64,000 nt of DNA, from positions 22,858 through 86,857 of the forward strand of contig CAMYLK010000013.1 in NCBI GenBank assembly GCA_947259225.1, given 5' to 3'. The notes under the pieces were generated by a model that saw only the letters and a list, made by a program, of their open reading frames with translations, made no database searches and was not told where the DNA came from. Shown in pieces: positions 45,594 to 53,649 of this stretch (positions are counted from its first letter, which is position 1; each line of letters starts with the position of its first letter). Made by a program: the position numbers and the translations under genes. The stretch is from an uncultured Desulfobulbaceae bacterium. Its GTDB lineage: Bacteria > Desulfobacterota > Desulfobulbia > Desulfobulbales > Desulfobulbaceae.

Positions 45594-45962
45594 ATGTCTG
45601 ACGAAAATCGTCGTTTCACCAGGGTACCATTCAAGGTAAATGCAGAAATCACGGCAAATGATGTAACGTATAATTCAAATGAAATTAGCAACCTCAGTGT
45701 CGGTGGGTGTCTGATACCGGTTTCAGCTGAACTGGATCCCGGGACCCCCTGCCGGATAAAAATTTTCCTGGAAGGAACAAGTGATGAATTAAGTGTCAGG
45801 ATTAAAGGGGAAATTGTCCGCGCCGATAGTGGTTTTACAGCGATAAAATTTACCCGTATTGATCCGGAAAGTCTTTTTCACCTTCAGAACATTATCAGGT
45901 ACAATTCTCCAGATGCAGACATGGTTGAAGGAGAAATCAACAAGCACCCAGGCTTGCTGTAA
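45594..45962 (+). CDS. PilZ domain protein
   Basis: This 122-residue protein is a single PilZ domain, the usual receptor for cyclic di-GMP. Both ligand motifs are visible: RRFTR near the N-terminus and NLSVGGCLIP in the barrel (the (D/N)xSxxG motif). It lies directly before cheR, five bases apart, so cyclic di-GMP may act on receptor methylation or on another part of this pathway. That link is inference. Confidence 0.88.
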   Translation: MSDENRRFTRVPFKVNAEITANDVTYNSNEISNLSVGGCLIPVSAELDPGTPCRIKIFLEGTSDELSVRIKGEIVRADSGFTAIKFTRIDPESLFHLQNIIRYNSPDADMVEGEINKHPGLL

Positions 45963-45966
45963 TACC

Positions 45967-46797
45967 ATGATATCACTCGAAGAGTTTCATTTGATACGTG
46001 ATTATATCCAGAAGCATTGTGGTATTCATTTAACAGAAGACAAGGTTTATCTCGTAGAAACCCGTCTGACCACTCTGATGATTGAACACGGTTTCAAAAC
46101 CTTTGGAGAACTCTATAGCAAAGCTGTTAGTGATAATACCAATACTCTTCGTGATAAGGTTATTGAGGCGATTACCACAAATGAGACCTTCTGGTTTCGT
46201 GACCTCCACCCCTTCGGCATCCTGAACGAAGTCCTGTTTAATAAATTTGCTGAAGAAATTGTATCCGGAAACCGCACAAAAATAAAAATCTGGTGCTGTG
46301 CCTGTTCAACAGGTCAGGAACCTTACTCCATCGCAATGACCTACCTTGACTATTTGCGAAAAAACCCTTCTCTCTCCCCTGATCATATTGAAATTCTTGC
46401 CACTGATATCTCTTCGACGGTCCTGTTTCTCGGAAAACTTGGGAGATATGACAGCCTGGCTATTTCACGTGGACTTTCAGACGAATTCAAGGACCGCTAT
46501 TTTGATAAAGGGGAAAAGGTCTGGTCAATCAAGGACAATGTAAAACGGATGGTAAAGTTCCAGAAACTGAATCTTCAGGAAAGTTTTTCCCACCTGGGAA
46601 GACATGATATTATTTTCTGCCGCAATATTCTCATTTACTTTTCAACCGAATTCAAGCAGGATATTCTTCAACGCATAGCGGCGCTATTACAGCCAAACGG
46701 CTATCTTTTTCTCGGAGCATCGGAGTCGATCATAATGTATACTGACCAATATGACATGATGCGACACGCCATGGGTCTTTATTATCAGGTCAAATAG
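45967..46797 (+). CDS. cheR: Chemoreceptor glutamate methyltransferase CheR
   Basis: CheR methylates chemoreceptors with S-adenosylmethionine. The 276-residue protein has the N-terminal helical domain and the catalytic domain with TTNETFWFRD, the SAM motif IWCCACSTGQEPYSIAM, EILATDIS and DIIFCRNILIYFS. I took the ATG at 45967, five bases after the PilZ stop; an in-frame extension upstream overlaps pilZ and does not match the family. Confidence 0.95.
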   Translation: MISLEEFHLIRDYIQKHCGIHLTEDKVYLVETRLTTLMIEHGFKTFGELYSKAVSDNTNTLRDKVIEAITTNETFWFRDLHPFGILNEVLFNKFAEEIVSGNRTKIKIWCCACSTGQEPYSIAMTYLDYLRKNPSLSPDHIEILATDISSTVLFLGKLGRYDSLAISRGLSDEFKDRYFDKGEKVWSIKDNVKRMVKFQKLNLQESFSHLGRHDIIFCRNILIYFSTEFKQDILQRIAALLQPNGYLFLGASESIIMYTDQYDMMRHAMGLYYQVK

Positions 46798-46815
46798 GCA
46801 CAGGAGTCAACAAAT

Positions 46816-47190
46816 ATGCGCATTCTCTCAGTGGATGATTCACCGGCTACCAGACACTTCATAAAAAAGGCAATTGATGTTCTCGGTTTTGATTTCCTGG
46901 AAGCAGAAGATGGCAAAGAGGGCCTTGAAGTCCTGGAAAGGGAAAACGGCAGGATAGACCTTATCCTGCTTGATCGCCATATGCCGAAAATGGACGGAAT
47001 GGAAATGCTGGATGCAGTCAAGTCAAACGAGCATTATAAACACATTCCTGTGACAATGGTAACAGTTGAACTGGAGCGGGACGAAATTCACAAGGCAATG
47101 GATAAGGGGGCAAAAAATTATCTTATCAAACCCTTTACCCAGGAAAATCTTATCGGCAAGATAATGGAGAGTCTGGAGATGGAGCTATAG
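46816..47190 (+). CDS. Single-domain response regulator
   Basis: This 124-residue receiver has D7-D8, phospho-acceptor D53, the VTVE switch region and the KPF lysine. It has no output domain. It follows cheR by 18 bases behind AGGAGT and is the last gene of the pilZ-cheR-REC unit. With the CheY-like gene at 35.3 kb it gives the system two stand-alone receivers that may compete for CheA phosphate. Confidence 0.92.
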   Translation: MRILSVDDSPATRHFIKKAIDVLGFDFLEAEDGKEGLEVLERENGRIDLILLDRHMPKMDGMEMLDAVKSNEHYKHIPVTMVTVELERDEIHKAMDKGAKNYLIKPFTQENLIGKIMESLEMEL

Positions 47191-47221
47191 CCAGAGTATT
47201 TGATATATAAACCAGCTCAAA

Positions 47222-47500
47222 TCAGTAGTTCGGGCTATCTTTCACAGTTTTAATTGCCTCACCAACCACTCTCTCCACCTCTTCTCTTTTTACAGGTTCA
47301 TTAAACACAATCGTTCCATCCTGGACATACCTGGGTGGCAACCTGTTCAGTGCAAGTGCATAAATATCCTGGATATCAAGTGGTTCTGGGTCCCATTCAT
47401 CCAAATCTGCAAGCAATTTTTCCATTGCAAGTATTACACGCTTTTCATTTTTATTTGTGATTCGCCCGAGATCAACGAACCGGAATTTTAGCTCACTCAT
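47222..47500 (-). CDS. ComFB family protein
   Basis: This 92-residue protein matches the late-competence ComFB family by the block DIQDIYALALNRLPPRYV, preceded by a helical stretch with KRVILAMEKLLADL. The Bacillus protein has cysteines that are lacking here. ComFB-type proteins have recently been proposed as cyclic-dinucleotide receptors in cyanobacteria that act on type IV pili and competence; I recall this from the literature and cannot verify it here. It converges on the receiver gene 31 bases away. GGGTGGGTAC precedes the ATG. Confidence 0.75.
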   Translation of the reverse strand: MSELKFRFVDLGRITNKNEKRVILAMEKLLADLDEWDPEPLDIQDIYALALNRLPPRYVQDGTIVFNEPVKREEVERVVGEAIKTVKDSPNY

Positions 47501-47766
47501 GTACCCACCCTAAACTGGAATAATTGTTATATTATATTTATTATCAGTCATTTTACAATTCTATAAGAAAACTATATTTATTTATGTTATTGTTAAGAGT
47601 AAATTTTTACAAGAAATAAGAGTCCTCAAAGTTCATGTACGCAGCATTTTTTATAACCTGCTGTTAAATGTAGAAGAAATCCTAATATTACCTGTGCAAA
47701 CTGTTCGATGTTTCCTACCATTACCTGAGTCAATTTACCCAGCAATTCATTGAGAGAGATCGCATA

Positions 47767-48864
47767 ATGCCCGAAACATCCTGCCCCAAATGCAATCAAA
47801 AGAATACTGATGAAACAGAGTGCTCTAAGTGCGGAATAAATTTCCAGGAATATGAATCCCTGAAACACCAGAAACTTGGAGAAGTCTATAGTTTATTGAG
47901 CGAGAGCAAATTTATAGAGGCAAAACAGATTGCCGAGAATCTGCCCCTGGAGTTTCCTGATAACCGCAGTGATTTCTTACTGCTTCTGTCAAATATTAGC
48001 AGGGATATCAGTATAGTCGAGAAGTGTGATCAAGCCCGGAAATGCTTCGATGAAAATGACTGCTCACAGGCATTGTTTATTCTGAGGAATATAAAAGCCT
48101 TTGACAAAAAGCTCGATGAAAAGGTTATCACCCTGCGCCGGAAAATTGAGCGAATTACCCAGAGCGTAGACAACTTCAGCAATGCTGTAGATGCCTTTAA
48201 TTCCGGAAACTATGGAAATGCAAAACAGCTGTTTGAGAAGGTTTATGACAATAAATTCATGGATGACGTCACAGAATATCTCCACAAAATTGACAAAATC
48301 AAGAACCAACTGTTGAAAGAGGTCATTATCGCTATCAGGGAAAATCATCTGGGAATGGCGGCTGACAGCATCGAGGCGTTCAATAAAACATTTCCTGGTC
48401 TTGAAGAAGATATCGCAGGCTTTACAAGCCTTGTTAACAAGAGCCTTGAAATAAAGAATTTGATCTTTGAGGCCGCCCGTAAAGCTGAGGAGGAAAAACG
48501 GCTCCTGGAAGCGAAGATCCTGTATCTCTACCTAGGTATGCAATTCCAGGACACCTTGCCCCAGGTTCAAACCCATATAAGCTCATTTGGCAAGGATTCA
48601 GTCATAACCCTGGCCGATATGCAAGAACACGGTATAGTTGATCTAACTGCTCTGGGTGTGGATGTTGATATCGACGGAACCGTTGATTTTTCCTCTGCAT
48701 TGGCCAAGACAAGTGATCATTCAGAGGCAGGTATTAATCCCGACAGCCAGGAAAACCCCTTTTCTGAGCTTGCGGCAATGGTAAAAAGTCAGGACGGCAT
48801 TGTTGACACGGTCAGAAAACCTGTTGATTTCGGTGGGGTAGTTATTTCCGACTTCATATTTTAA
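47767..48864 (+). CDS. Zinc-ribbon protein with helical repeat region
   Basis: The 365-residue protein starts with a zinc ribbon (C6, C9, C19, C22; CPKC and CSKCG) followed by about 230 residues of helices resembling TPR units (for example FNSGNYGNAKQLFEKVYDN and AARKAEEEKRLLEAKILYLYLG) and a low-complexity acidic tail. No membrane segment is present. Function unknown; the build suggests a scaffold. The 266 bases upstream, after comFB, are AT-rich with no recognised signal. It converges with the MORN gene. Confidence 0.8.
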   Translation: MPETSCPKCNQKNTDETECSKCGINFQEYESLKHQKLGEVYSLLSESKFIEAKQIAENLPLEFPDNRSDFLLLLSNISRDISIVEKCDQARKCFDENDCSQALFILRNIKAFDKKLDEKVITLRRKIERITQSVDNFSNAVDAFNSGNYGNAKQLFEKVYDNKFMDDVTEYLHKIDKIKNQLLKEVIIAIRENHLGMAADSIEAFNKTFPGLEEDIAGFTSLVNKSLEIKNLIFEAARKAEEEKRLLEAKILYLYLGMQFQDTLPQVQTHISSFGKDSVITLADMQEHGIVDLTALGVDVDIDGTVDFSSALAKTSDHSEAGINPDSQENPFSELAAMVKSQDGIVDTVRKPVDFGGVVISDFIF

Positions 48865-48926
48865 GCTCTGTTCTTAACCTTTTTTGCTGAACTGTCTGAA
48901 AAAAACACGTCCCGTGAATACAACTC

Positions 48927-50654
48927 CTACGTTTGCGCTTGTTCATTTTCCAGGAAATTCAGCCCGGCAAGTGAATCCTCCTCATCCTTCGGCGGTTTGC
49001 TGGAGTATTTATCTTCCACCCAGTACCCGGCTTTTTCCTGCCCGGTAGAAAAAGTAAGTGTTCCCGCTCCATGCTTTTGGTTGTCCCTCCAACCTCCCAC
49101 GTATTTATCTCCATCCGGGTCAGTATAGGTACCCTTTCCATTACGCTTATCATTAACCCATTCACCTACATATTTCCCACCTTCAGCATCTGTGTAGGTT
49201 CCGTGACCATGTTTTTTGTCATCCTTCCATTCACCAACATACTTGCCCCCATCAAGAAAGGTATAGGTACCTTGACCTTGTTTCCTGTCATCCACCCAAT
49301 TTCCTTCATACCTGATGCCATTAGGAAAGGACAAGGTGCCCTGACCGTGCATGTTGCCGTTTTTCCATTCACCCCCATAAATAATCCCGTTGGGGAAGGT
49401 CAGGGTGCCCTGCCCGTCCATGTTACCATCTTTCCATTCACCTTCATAAAGGTTACCTGATGGGAAAGTATAGGTACCCTGTCCGTTTTTATCGTTATTG
49501 TTCCACTCACCGGAATATTTAGCACCCTCGGGGGAAACATAGGTTCCCTGTCCCTTCATTTTCCCCTCATCCCATTCACCCGTATACTTTCCCCCATCTG
49601 ATGAAGTATAGATGCCCTCTCCATGTTTGTAGTTGTTTTCCCATTCACCCACATACTTGTCCCCTCCGGGATAGGTCAATGTTCCATTGCCGTGTTTGTT
49701 GTTATATCTCCATTCACCGGCATATCGGGCACCGTCCGGATAGGTGTATGTACCCTGTCCGTGTCGCTTATCATCTTTCCATTGCCCCTCGTATTTCCCA
49801 TCATCCGGGAAGGTAAATATTCCACGTCCGCTTTTTTCATTGTTGTCCCATTCACCCTCATATTTCCCGCCCGATGAATAGGTATATATCCCCTGCCCTT
49901 GACGAAGGCCTTCCTGCCATTCACCTTCATACTTAGCGCCATCGGGATAGATACAGGTACCATGCCCGTGATGTTTGCCTTCTTTCCAGGTGCCTTCATA
50001 CCGTATACCATCCGGGGAAGTATACGACCCTTGACCATCGGGTTGATTCTCTTTCCATTCGCCGGAATAAGATTCTCCGCCTGGAGAAGTAAAAACGCCG
50101 GTCCCATGTCTTTTATCTTCCTGCCACTCACCTTCGTATCTTCTGCTATCAGAGTATATATATGTACCTTTTCCGTGACGTATATTTTGCTGCCATTCTC
50201 CTTCGTAACTACTTCCGTCAGGAAATTTAGCGGTTCCCTGTCCATCTATATTATCTTCCCGCCATTGGCCTGTATATTCAGATCCATCCGGTGAAACGAG
50301 TGCTCCAGTGCCGTGTTTTTTGTCTTCCTGCCATTCGCCTTCATATTTCAAGCCAGCATGTGATGTATATGTCCCCATACCGGAGCGAACATCATCTTTC
50401 CACTGCCCTTCATATCGACCGCCATCAGAGTCTGTAAGAATTCCCTGGCCATGCTTTCTGTCATTTTTCCATTCACCGTCATAACTACCGCCATCAGGAA
50501 TGATCGCCCCATGACCGTGACGCAGGTCATTTAACCACTCGCCTTCATATCTGCCGCCATCAGGATAGATGCAGGTCCCTTTTCCGTGACGCTTACCATC
50601 CTTCATTTCGCCTTCATATGTTCCGCCACCAGGAAGATTCATAGTATCAGTCAT
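48927..50654 (-). CDS. MORN-repeat protein (23 repeats)
   Basis: This 575-residue protein is made almost entirely of MORN repeats of 23 residues with the pattern G-x-x-Y-x-G-E-W-x-x-x-x-x-x-G-x-G-x-x. I count 23 canonical copies and a decayed 24th, then a short acidic tail. There is no signal peptide, membrane helix or catalytic domain. MORN arrays form long beta-hairpin rods and in eukaryotes can bind lipids or act as scaffolds; the bacterial role is unknown. I chose the ATG at 50654 since it begins just before the first repeat; a TTG at 50702 is the alternative. Confidence 0.9.
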   Translation of the reverse strand: MTDTMNLPGGGTYEGEMKDGKRHGKGTCIYPDGGRYEGEWLNDLRHGHGAIIPDGGSYDGEWKNDRKHGQGILTDSDGGRYEGQWKDDVRSGMGTYTSHAGLKYEGEWQEDKKHGTGALVSPDGSEYTGQWREDNIDGQGTAKFPDGSSYEGEWQQNIRHGKGTYIYSDSRRYEGEWQEDKRHGTGVFTSPGGESYSGEWKENQPDGQGSYTSPDGIRYEGTWKEGKHHGHGTCIYPDGAKYEGEWQEGLRQGQGIYTYSSGGKYEGEWDNNEKSGRGIFTFPDDGKYEGQWKDDKRHGQGTYTYPDGARYAGEWRYNNKHGNGTLTYPGGDKYVGEWENNYKHGEGIYTSSDGGKYTGEWDEGKMKGQGTYVSPEGAKYSGEWNNNDKNGQGTYTFPSGNLYEGEWKDGNMDGQGTLTFPNGIIYGGEWKNGNMHGQGTLSFPNGIRYEGNWVDDRKQGQGTYTFLDGGKYVGEWKDDKKHGHGTYTDAEGGKYVGEWVNDKRNGKGTYTDPDGDKYVGGWRDNQKHGAGTLTFSTGQEKAGYWVEDKYSSKPPKDEEDSLAGLNFLENEQAQT

Positions 50655-51096
50655 TTTCTCATCACCCTTGAGATACCTAGTATGGATAAGTCCGTCGTTC
50701 AAAATCCATTATTTTAATCAGATACAATAATTCATACTAAATTCTCTGCACTTTTTTGACAAGAGAGAAGAAGGAATGAGGTAACTTGTCAGTTATGTAT
50801 TTAGTCTGAAATGAAGCACCAAAAAAATTGATTGAAGAAATGCCCCTAAGTCCTTCAAGAAAACCTGGGCCAGATTTCGATTTGAAAAAATCTTAAATGC
50901 TTTAGGTTGCCAAAGCTAAGGTCTTAAAGTTGATTGTTTTTTTAATCGATAATGATCAAGAATAATATCAAATTAGGCCGTATAGATTCAAACTAATATC
51001 GACAATAAAAATATCTATTTAGATTGTTATTTTTTTTCCTGATGTTTAACATAAAAATCAATCCATTTTGCTGTCAAACACATAAAGGAGGGAAAC
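50655..51096. other. Divergent intergenic region between the MORN gene and the exported CX3C gene
   Basis: This 442-base AT-rich stretch separates two divergent genes. It holds a promoter for the MORN gene (separate entry) and a strong GGAGGGAAAC site just before 51097. I found no convincing -35/-10 pair for the plus-strand gene and no repeats. Confidence 0.45.
50734..50762 (-). promoter_or_regulatory. Sigma70-like promoter for the MORN gene
   Basis: On the minus strand TTGTCA (50762-50757) and TAGTAT (50739-50734) are spaced by 17 bases. The start site would be near 50727, about 70 bases before the chosen ATG. Confidence 0.5.
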
Positions 51097-51474
51097 ATGA
51101 AGCTCAGCATAACTATTTATACTTTTGTAACCGTGCTGTTGTTTGCCGGTTTAGTAATAGCGGCAAATGATAAAGTTGTTGAAGAACTTACAAACAAAAC
51201 AAACCCTGTAGGCCCTAATGTTGGTGTTGACATAAGAAACCCAGACCATTTTAGGGGAATAAATGCTGTAGACCCCGGAGACATAAGATATGGAGCCACT
51301 ATATCAGGAGTAAGTGGTAGTTATAAATGTGGCCAAAGTTTTGTCGATAATATGAAGATTGAGTGTTATGCAAAATGTGCACAAGAATTCCCTCAGAACA
51401 CCGGAGTACAAAGTGAAGCATGTCAAATTGGATGTGAAAACGCACATACTATTATAGGTAAAATAAGTAACTGA
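51097..51474 (+). CDS. Small exported protein with twin CX3C motif
   Basis: This 125-residue protein has a clear signal peptide (hydrophobic about 5-21, cleavage near IAAND). The mature part has five cysteines, four of them as two CX3C pairs (ECYAKC and ACQIGC) separated by 14 residues, with a fifth upstream (YKCGQ). Such a helical hairpin with two disulfides is seen in unrelated small proteins. I do not recognise the family. It has a strong ribosome binding site and its own terminator, so it is likely well expressed alone. Confidence 0.75.
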   Translation: MKLSITIYTFVTVLLFAGLVIAANDKVVEELTNKTNPVGPNVGVDIRNPDHFRGINAVDPGDIRYGATISGVSGSYKCGQSFVDNMKIECYAKCAQEFPQNTGVQSEACQIGCENAHTIIGKISN

Positions 51475-51543
51475 GGAATATTTGGTTCGATCACATAGAG
51501 GAATGTAATAAATTAATTGGGGCATACCTCTATTTTTTCACAA

Positions 51544-51580
51544 AAAAAGCACTTAGAGCGCAATATCCTAAGTGCTTTTT
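51544..51580 (+). terminator. Rho-independent terminator after the exported CX3C gene
   Basis: AAAAAGCACTTAG pairs perfectly with CTAAGTGCTTTTT around an 11-base loop, with a T tract on the plus strand and a matching one on the minus strand. It could serve both the plus-strand CX3C gene and the minus-strand beta-barrel gene. Confidence 0.85.
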
Positions 51581-51582
51581 TA

Positions 51583-51612
51583 TAACTGGTCGGGACGAAA
51601 TGACTTTTACCT
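51583..51612 (-). repeat. Partial copy of the tRNA-Pro 3' end (candidate att site)
   Basis: This 30-base segment matches 25 of 30 bases of the tRNA-Pro 3' end at 53131-53160, in the same orientation. The first 16 bases (TAACTGGTCGGGACGA) are identical and cover the 3' acceptor strand, discriminator, CCA and four bases beyond. That is the geometry left by an element that integrated at the 3' end of the tRNA gene. The intervening 1.5 kb would be the element or what remains of it. Confidence 0.6.
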
Positions 51613-51743
51613 GCATGTAGACCGGACCGTTCAGCAGGACATGCTTACCCGGGATATAAATAATACCTGTTTACCAGGATACGTCAAATAGTGGAACCCG
51701 GTCCGTTTCCAGGTAAACATCTGTTAGAAATTGAACCCTGCCC

Positions 51744-52316
51744 TCAAAACCGGTACATAATGCCAACGTTGGCAGCCAGGCCATCTTGATCAAAATCCTC
51801 TTCATACGTTCCGATGAAGGCGTCTTCATATTTAATAGTACCGGAAGTGAACCGATACATCCCCTCGATGAAGCCCCGGAAGTGTTCACCACCAAAGGAC
51901 CAGCCCACCAGACCGTATACTCCCCACTCACCGTCAAGCGAGTCCACCTCGTAATCAAAATCGTAGTAGGAAGCACCGGCGCCCAGATAAATTTCAACAG
52001 GAAAGGTGTATCGGAAACCAAGATCGAAGACATTGGCTTCAATACCGCCGAATCTTATTTTTTCATCCTCTGTCGGGTGGTTGAATTCGATGTCGTCCCC
52101 TTCACCATAGTGCATGAACCCGAGATCAAGGCCCCAGGTATCACCAAAACTGCCCCTGAGCCCCAGGCCATAAGTTGACCCGGAATCCCCTGCGTCCCAC
52201 CAGCCGCCAAGAGCCTGGATTGACCCGGTGGCATGGGCCTGGTTACTGACAGAGGTCGCACTGATAACTGCAATAAAAAGTAGTGTTTTCACAAATTGTT
52301 TCGCTGTACATCGCAT
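51744..52316 (-). CDS. Small outer-membrane beta-barrel protein
   Basis: This 190-residue protein has a signal peptide (about 1-28, cleavage near NQAHA) and a mature part of alternating hydrophobic and polar stretches that suggests about eight transmembrane beta strands. It ends in the aromatic residue (MYRF) needed for outer-membrane insertion. It is rich in Gly and aromatic residues. The exact family is not clear; porin-like or OmpW/OprF-type barrels are possible. AGAGGAATAAGCC precedes the ATG. It lies within the tRNA-Pro-bounded segment. Confidence 0.75.
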   Translation of the reverse strand: MRCTAKQFVKTLLFIAVISATSVSNQAHATGSIQALGGWWDAGDSGSTYGLGLRGSFGDTWGLDLGFMHYGEGDDIEFNHPTEDEKIRFGGIEANVFDLGFRYTFPVEIYLGAGASYYDFDYEVDSLDGEWGVYGLVGWSFGGEHFRGFIEGMYRFTSGTIKYEDAFIGTYEEDFDQDGLAANVGIMYRF

Positions 52317-52763
52317 GGCTTATTCCTCTAGAGAGTTAATAACTAATTGGGGTCTGATCCTAGTTAAATTTAGTTAAATTAATTATATATAGCATTTATC
52401 ATACCACTTTAAAACTATACAATACTCTATAGTAAAGGATGGAAAGTACATGTGATGCCTTTTACTTCTAACTGCTTAATATATAATGGTAATTTGTACA
52501 TCAAGCTTGGAAAAATAAAGTGTTTGCCAGGGAAAAATCGTAACTATTGCAATGTAAATAATGTAATTATGGATGATTTTAGCGTGGAGTTTGAATGTAC
52601 CTGTTAAATGTGTCGCAAAATGGCGACAGTTAATCGCTGCTTAATTATAACTACCTGAATTATAGAGATTATATGTGTAGCTTAAGAGAGACAAGGTCGT
52701 TTTTACCCCTGACATTAAATGCTCATTATATTTCTTCATCTATTATGAATTTGAAAAATAACG
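52317..52763. other. AT-rich gene-free stretch within the islet
   Basis: The segment has no supported gene. It holds the promoter side of the beta-barrel gene, a tandem TAGTTAAAT repeat and GGGGTCTGATCCTA (about 52350-52380) that looks like a decayed REP-type palindrome, and a short perfect hairpin TGTCGC-AAAATG-GCGACA (52611-52628). Its content is consistent with decayed mobile DNA. Confidence 0.45.
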
Positions 52764-53013
52764 GGACTACCCGAGGTATTGAGAATCGATAACGGGCCAG
52801 AGTTTTTAATTCATGAATTTGTTGACTGGACAGGTTCAGCTGGCATGGCCATTCAATACATTCAACCAGGGAAGCCAAACCAGAATGCATATGTCGAGCT
52901 CTTCAACAGAACATTCAGAAACGATATGCTTAAACTCTATCTGTTTATCGATATAGAAGAAGTGAGTGAAAGAACGTACAGGTGGATGATTTAACCCCGG
53001 TCGAGTATATATG
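52764..53013 (+). pseudogene. IS3-family transposase (OrfB integrase core) remnant
   Basis: Frame one reads GLPEVLRIDNGPEF and continues with GMAIQYIQPGKPNQNAYVELFNRTFRNDML, typical of the C-terminal DDE integrase core of IS3-family OrfB. It stops at 52994; the next frame then gives VDDLTPVEYI, the usual C-terminal ending. So about ten codons have been lost and the frame broken. The first two thirds of the gene, OrfA and the inverted repeats are absent. It is a non-functional relic. Confidence 0.8.
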
Positions 53014-53130
53014 ATGAAAAAGTATGAAAACTCTACTTATGAAATTTCTACAAAATAAGGAAGCTTACGACACCTTTTTGGCACCATAAGTAAAAAAGGA
53101 TTTGCGAGCAGAATCCACTACTCCTAGGTT

Positions 53131-53160
53131 TAACTGGTCGGGACGAGAGGATTTGAACCT
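53131..53160 (-). repeat. tRNA-Pro 3' end, partner of the repeat at 51583 (candidate att site)
   Basis: This is the intact copy of the direct repeat: the tRNA-Pro T-arm 3' half, acceptor strand and CCA, plus four bases beyond. It lies at the tRNA end that faces the putative inserted segment, as expected for a tRNA-targeting integrase. No integrase of that type is present. Confidence 0.6.
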
Positions 53161-53211
53161 CCGACCCCCTGAACCCCATTCAGGTGCGCTACCAGACTGC
53201 GCTACGTCCCG
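53135..53211 (-). tRNA. tRNA-Pro (GGG)
   Basis: The 77-base sequence folds as a cloverleaf: acceptor CGGGACG/CGTCCCG, D arm GCGC with GTAGCGC, anticodon stem CCTGA/TCAGG around ATGGGGT giving anticodon GGG, and T arm with GGTTCAAATCC. CCA is encoded. The GGG anticodon assigns it to proline codons CCC and CCU. It lies between the islet and the merR gene. Confidence 0.97.
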
Positions 53212-53255
53212 ACCCGGATATGTAAACTGTTTTCAGTTTATGTTATTGCTGATTT

Positions 53256-53648
53256 TCAATATCGAAGAGACCTTAATGCCATGAGCTGCTGAATTTTCTT
53301 CAGTTCATCCTTTATTTCTGCCAGGCACTGTTCAGGTTTTACTGGTTCTTTCTTCTCGTTAATAATAACTGGCTGTTTGGTCTTGATACTTTGCTTGATG
53401 AGTTTTCTTGCACCGGATATTGTATATCCCTCACCATGCAGCAAAGTTTTTATAAGCAGCAGGTTCTCAACATCTTTTCTTCGATAAAGACGTTGATTGG
53501 ATTTAGCCCTGTGCGGCTTTATGACTTTAAATTCGGATTCCCAGTAGCGGAGCACATGCGGATCAACACCAACCAGGTCGCTGACCTCGCCAATCCGGAA
53601 ATAAACTTTTCCCGGTATGCTGGTTCTCCCGGAAACCTGCTGATTCAC
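53256..53648 (-). CDS. MerR-family transcriptional regulator
   Basis: This 130-residue protein has the MerR helix-turn-helix and wing (about 15-85; [26 protein letters not shown], then [14 protein letters not shown]) followed by a short coiled coil. It lacks metal-binding cysteines. Homologues in this spot after ihfA are common in Desulfobacterota, as far as I know, but their targets are not established. It appears to start at GTG (53648), with a weak ribosome binding site, directly after ihfA. Confidence 0.85.
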   Translation of the reverse strand: MNQQVSGRTSIPGKVYFRIGEVSDLVGVDPHVLRYWESEFKVIKPHRAKSNQRLYRRKDVENLLLIKTLLHGEGYTISGARKLIKQSIKTKQPVIINEKKEPVKPEQCLAEIKDELKKIQQLMALRSLRY

Positions 53649-53649
53649 A

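Noticed and set aside
45859..45966. N-terminal extension of CheR overlapping pilZ
   Set aside because: The extra 36 codons overlap the end of pilZ in another frame and do not match CheR; the ATG at 45967 fits the family.
49676..50245. 189-codon frame inside the MORN gene on the same strand
   Set aside because: It is a shifted reading of the repeat array; the periodic DNA of the MORN gene opens several such false frames.
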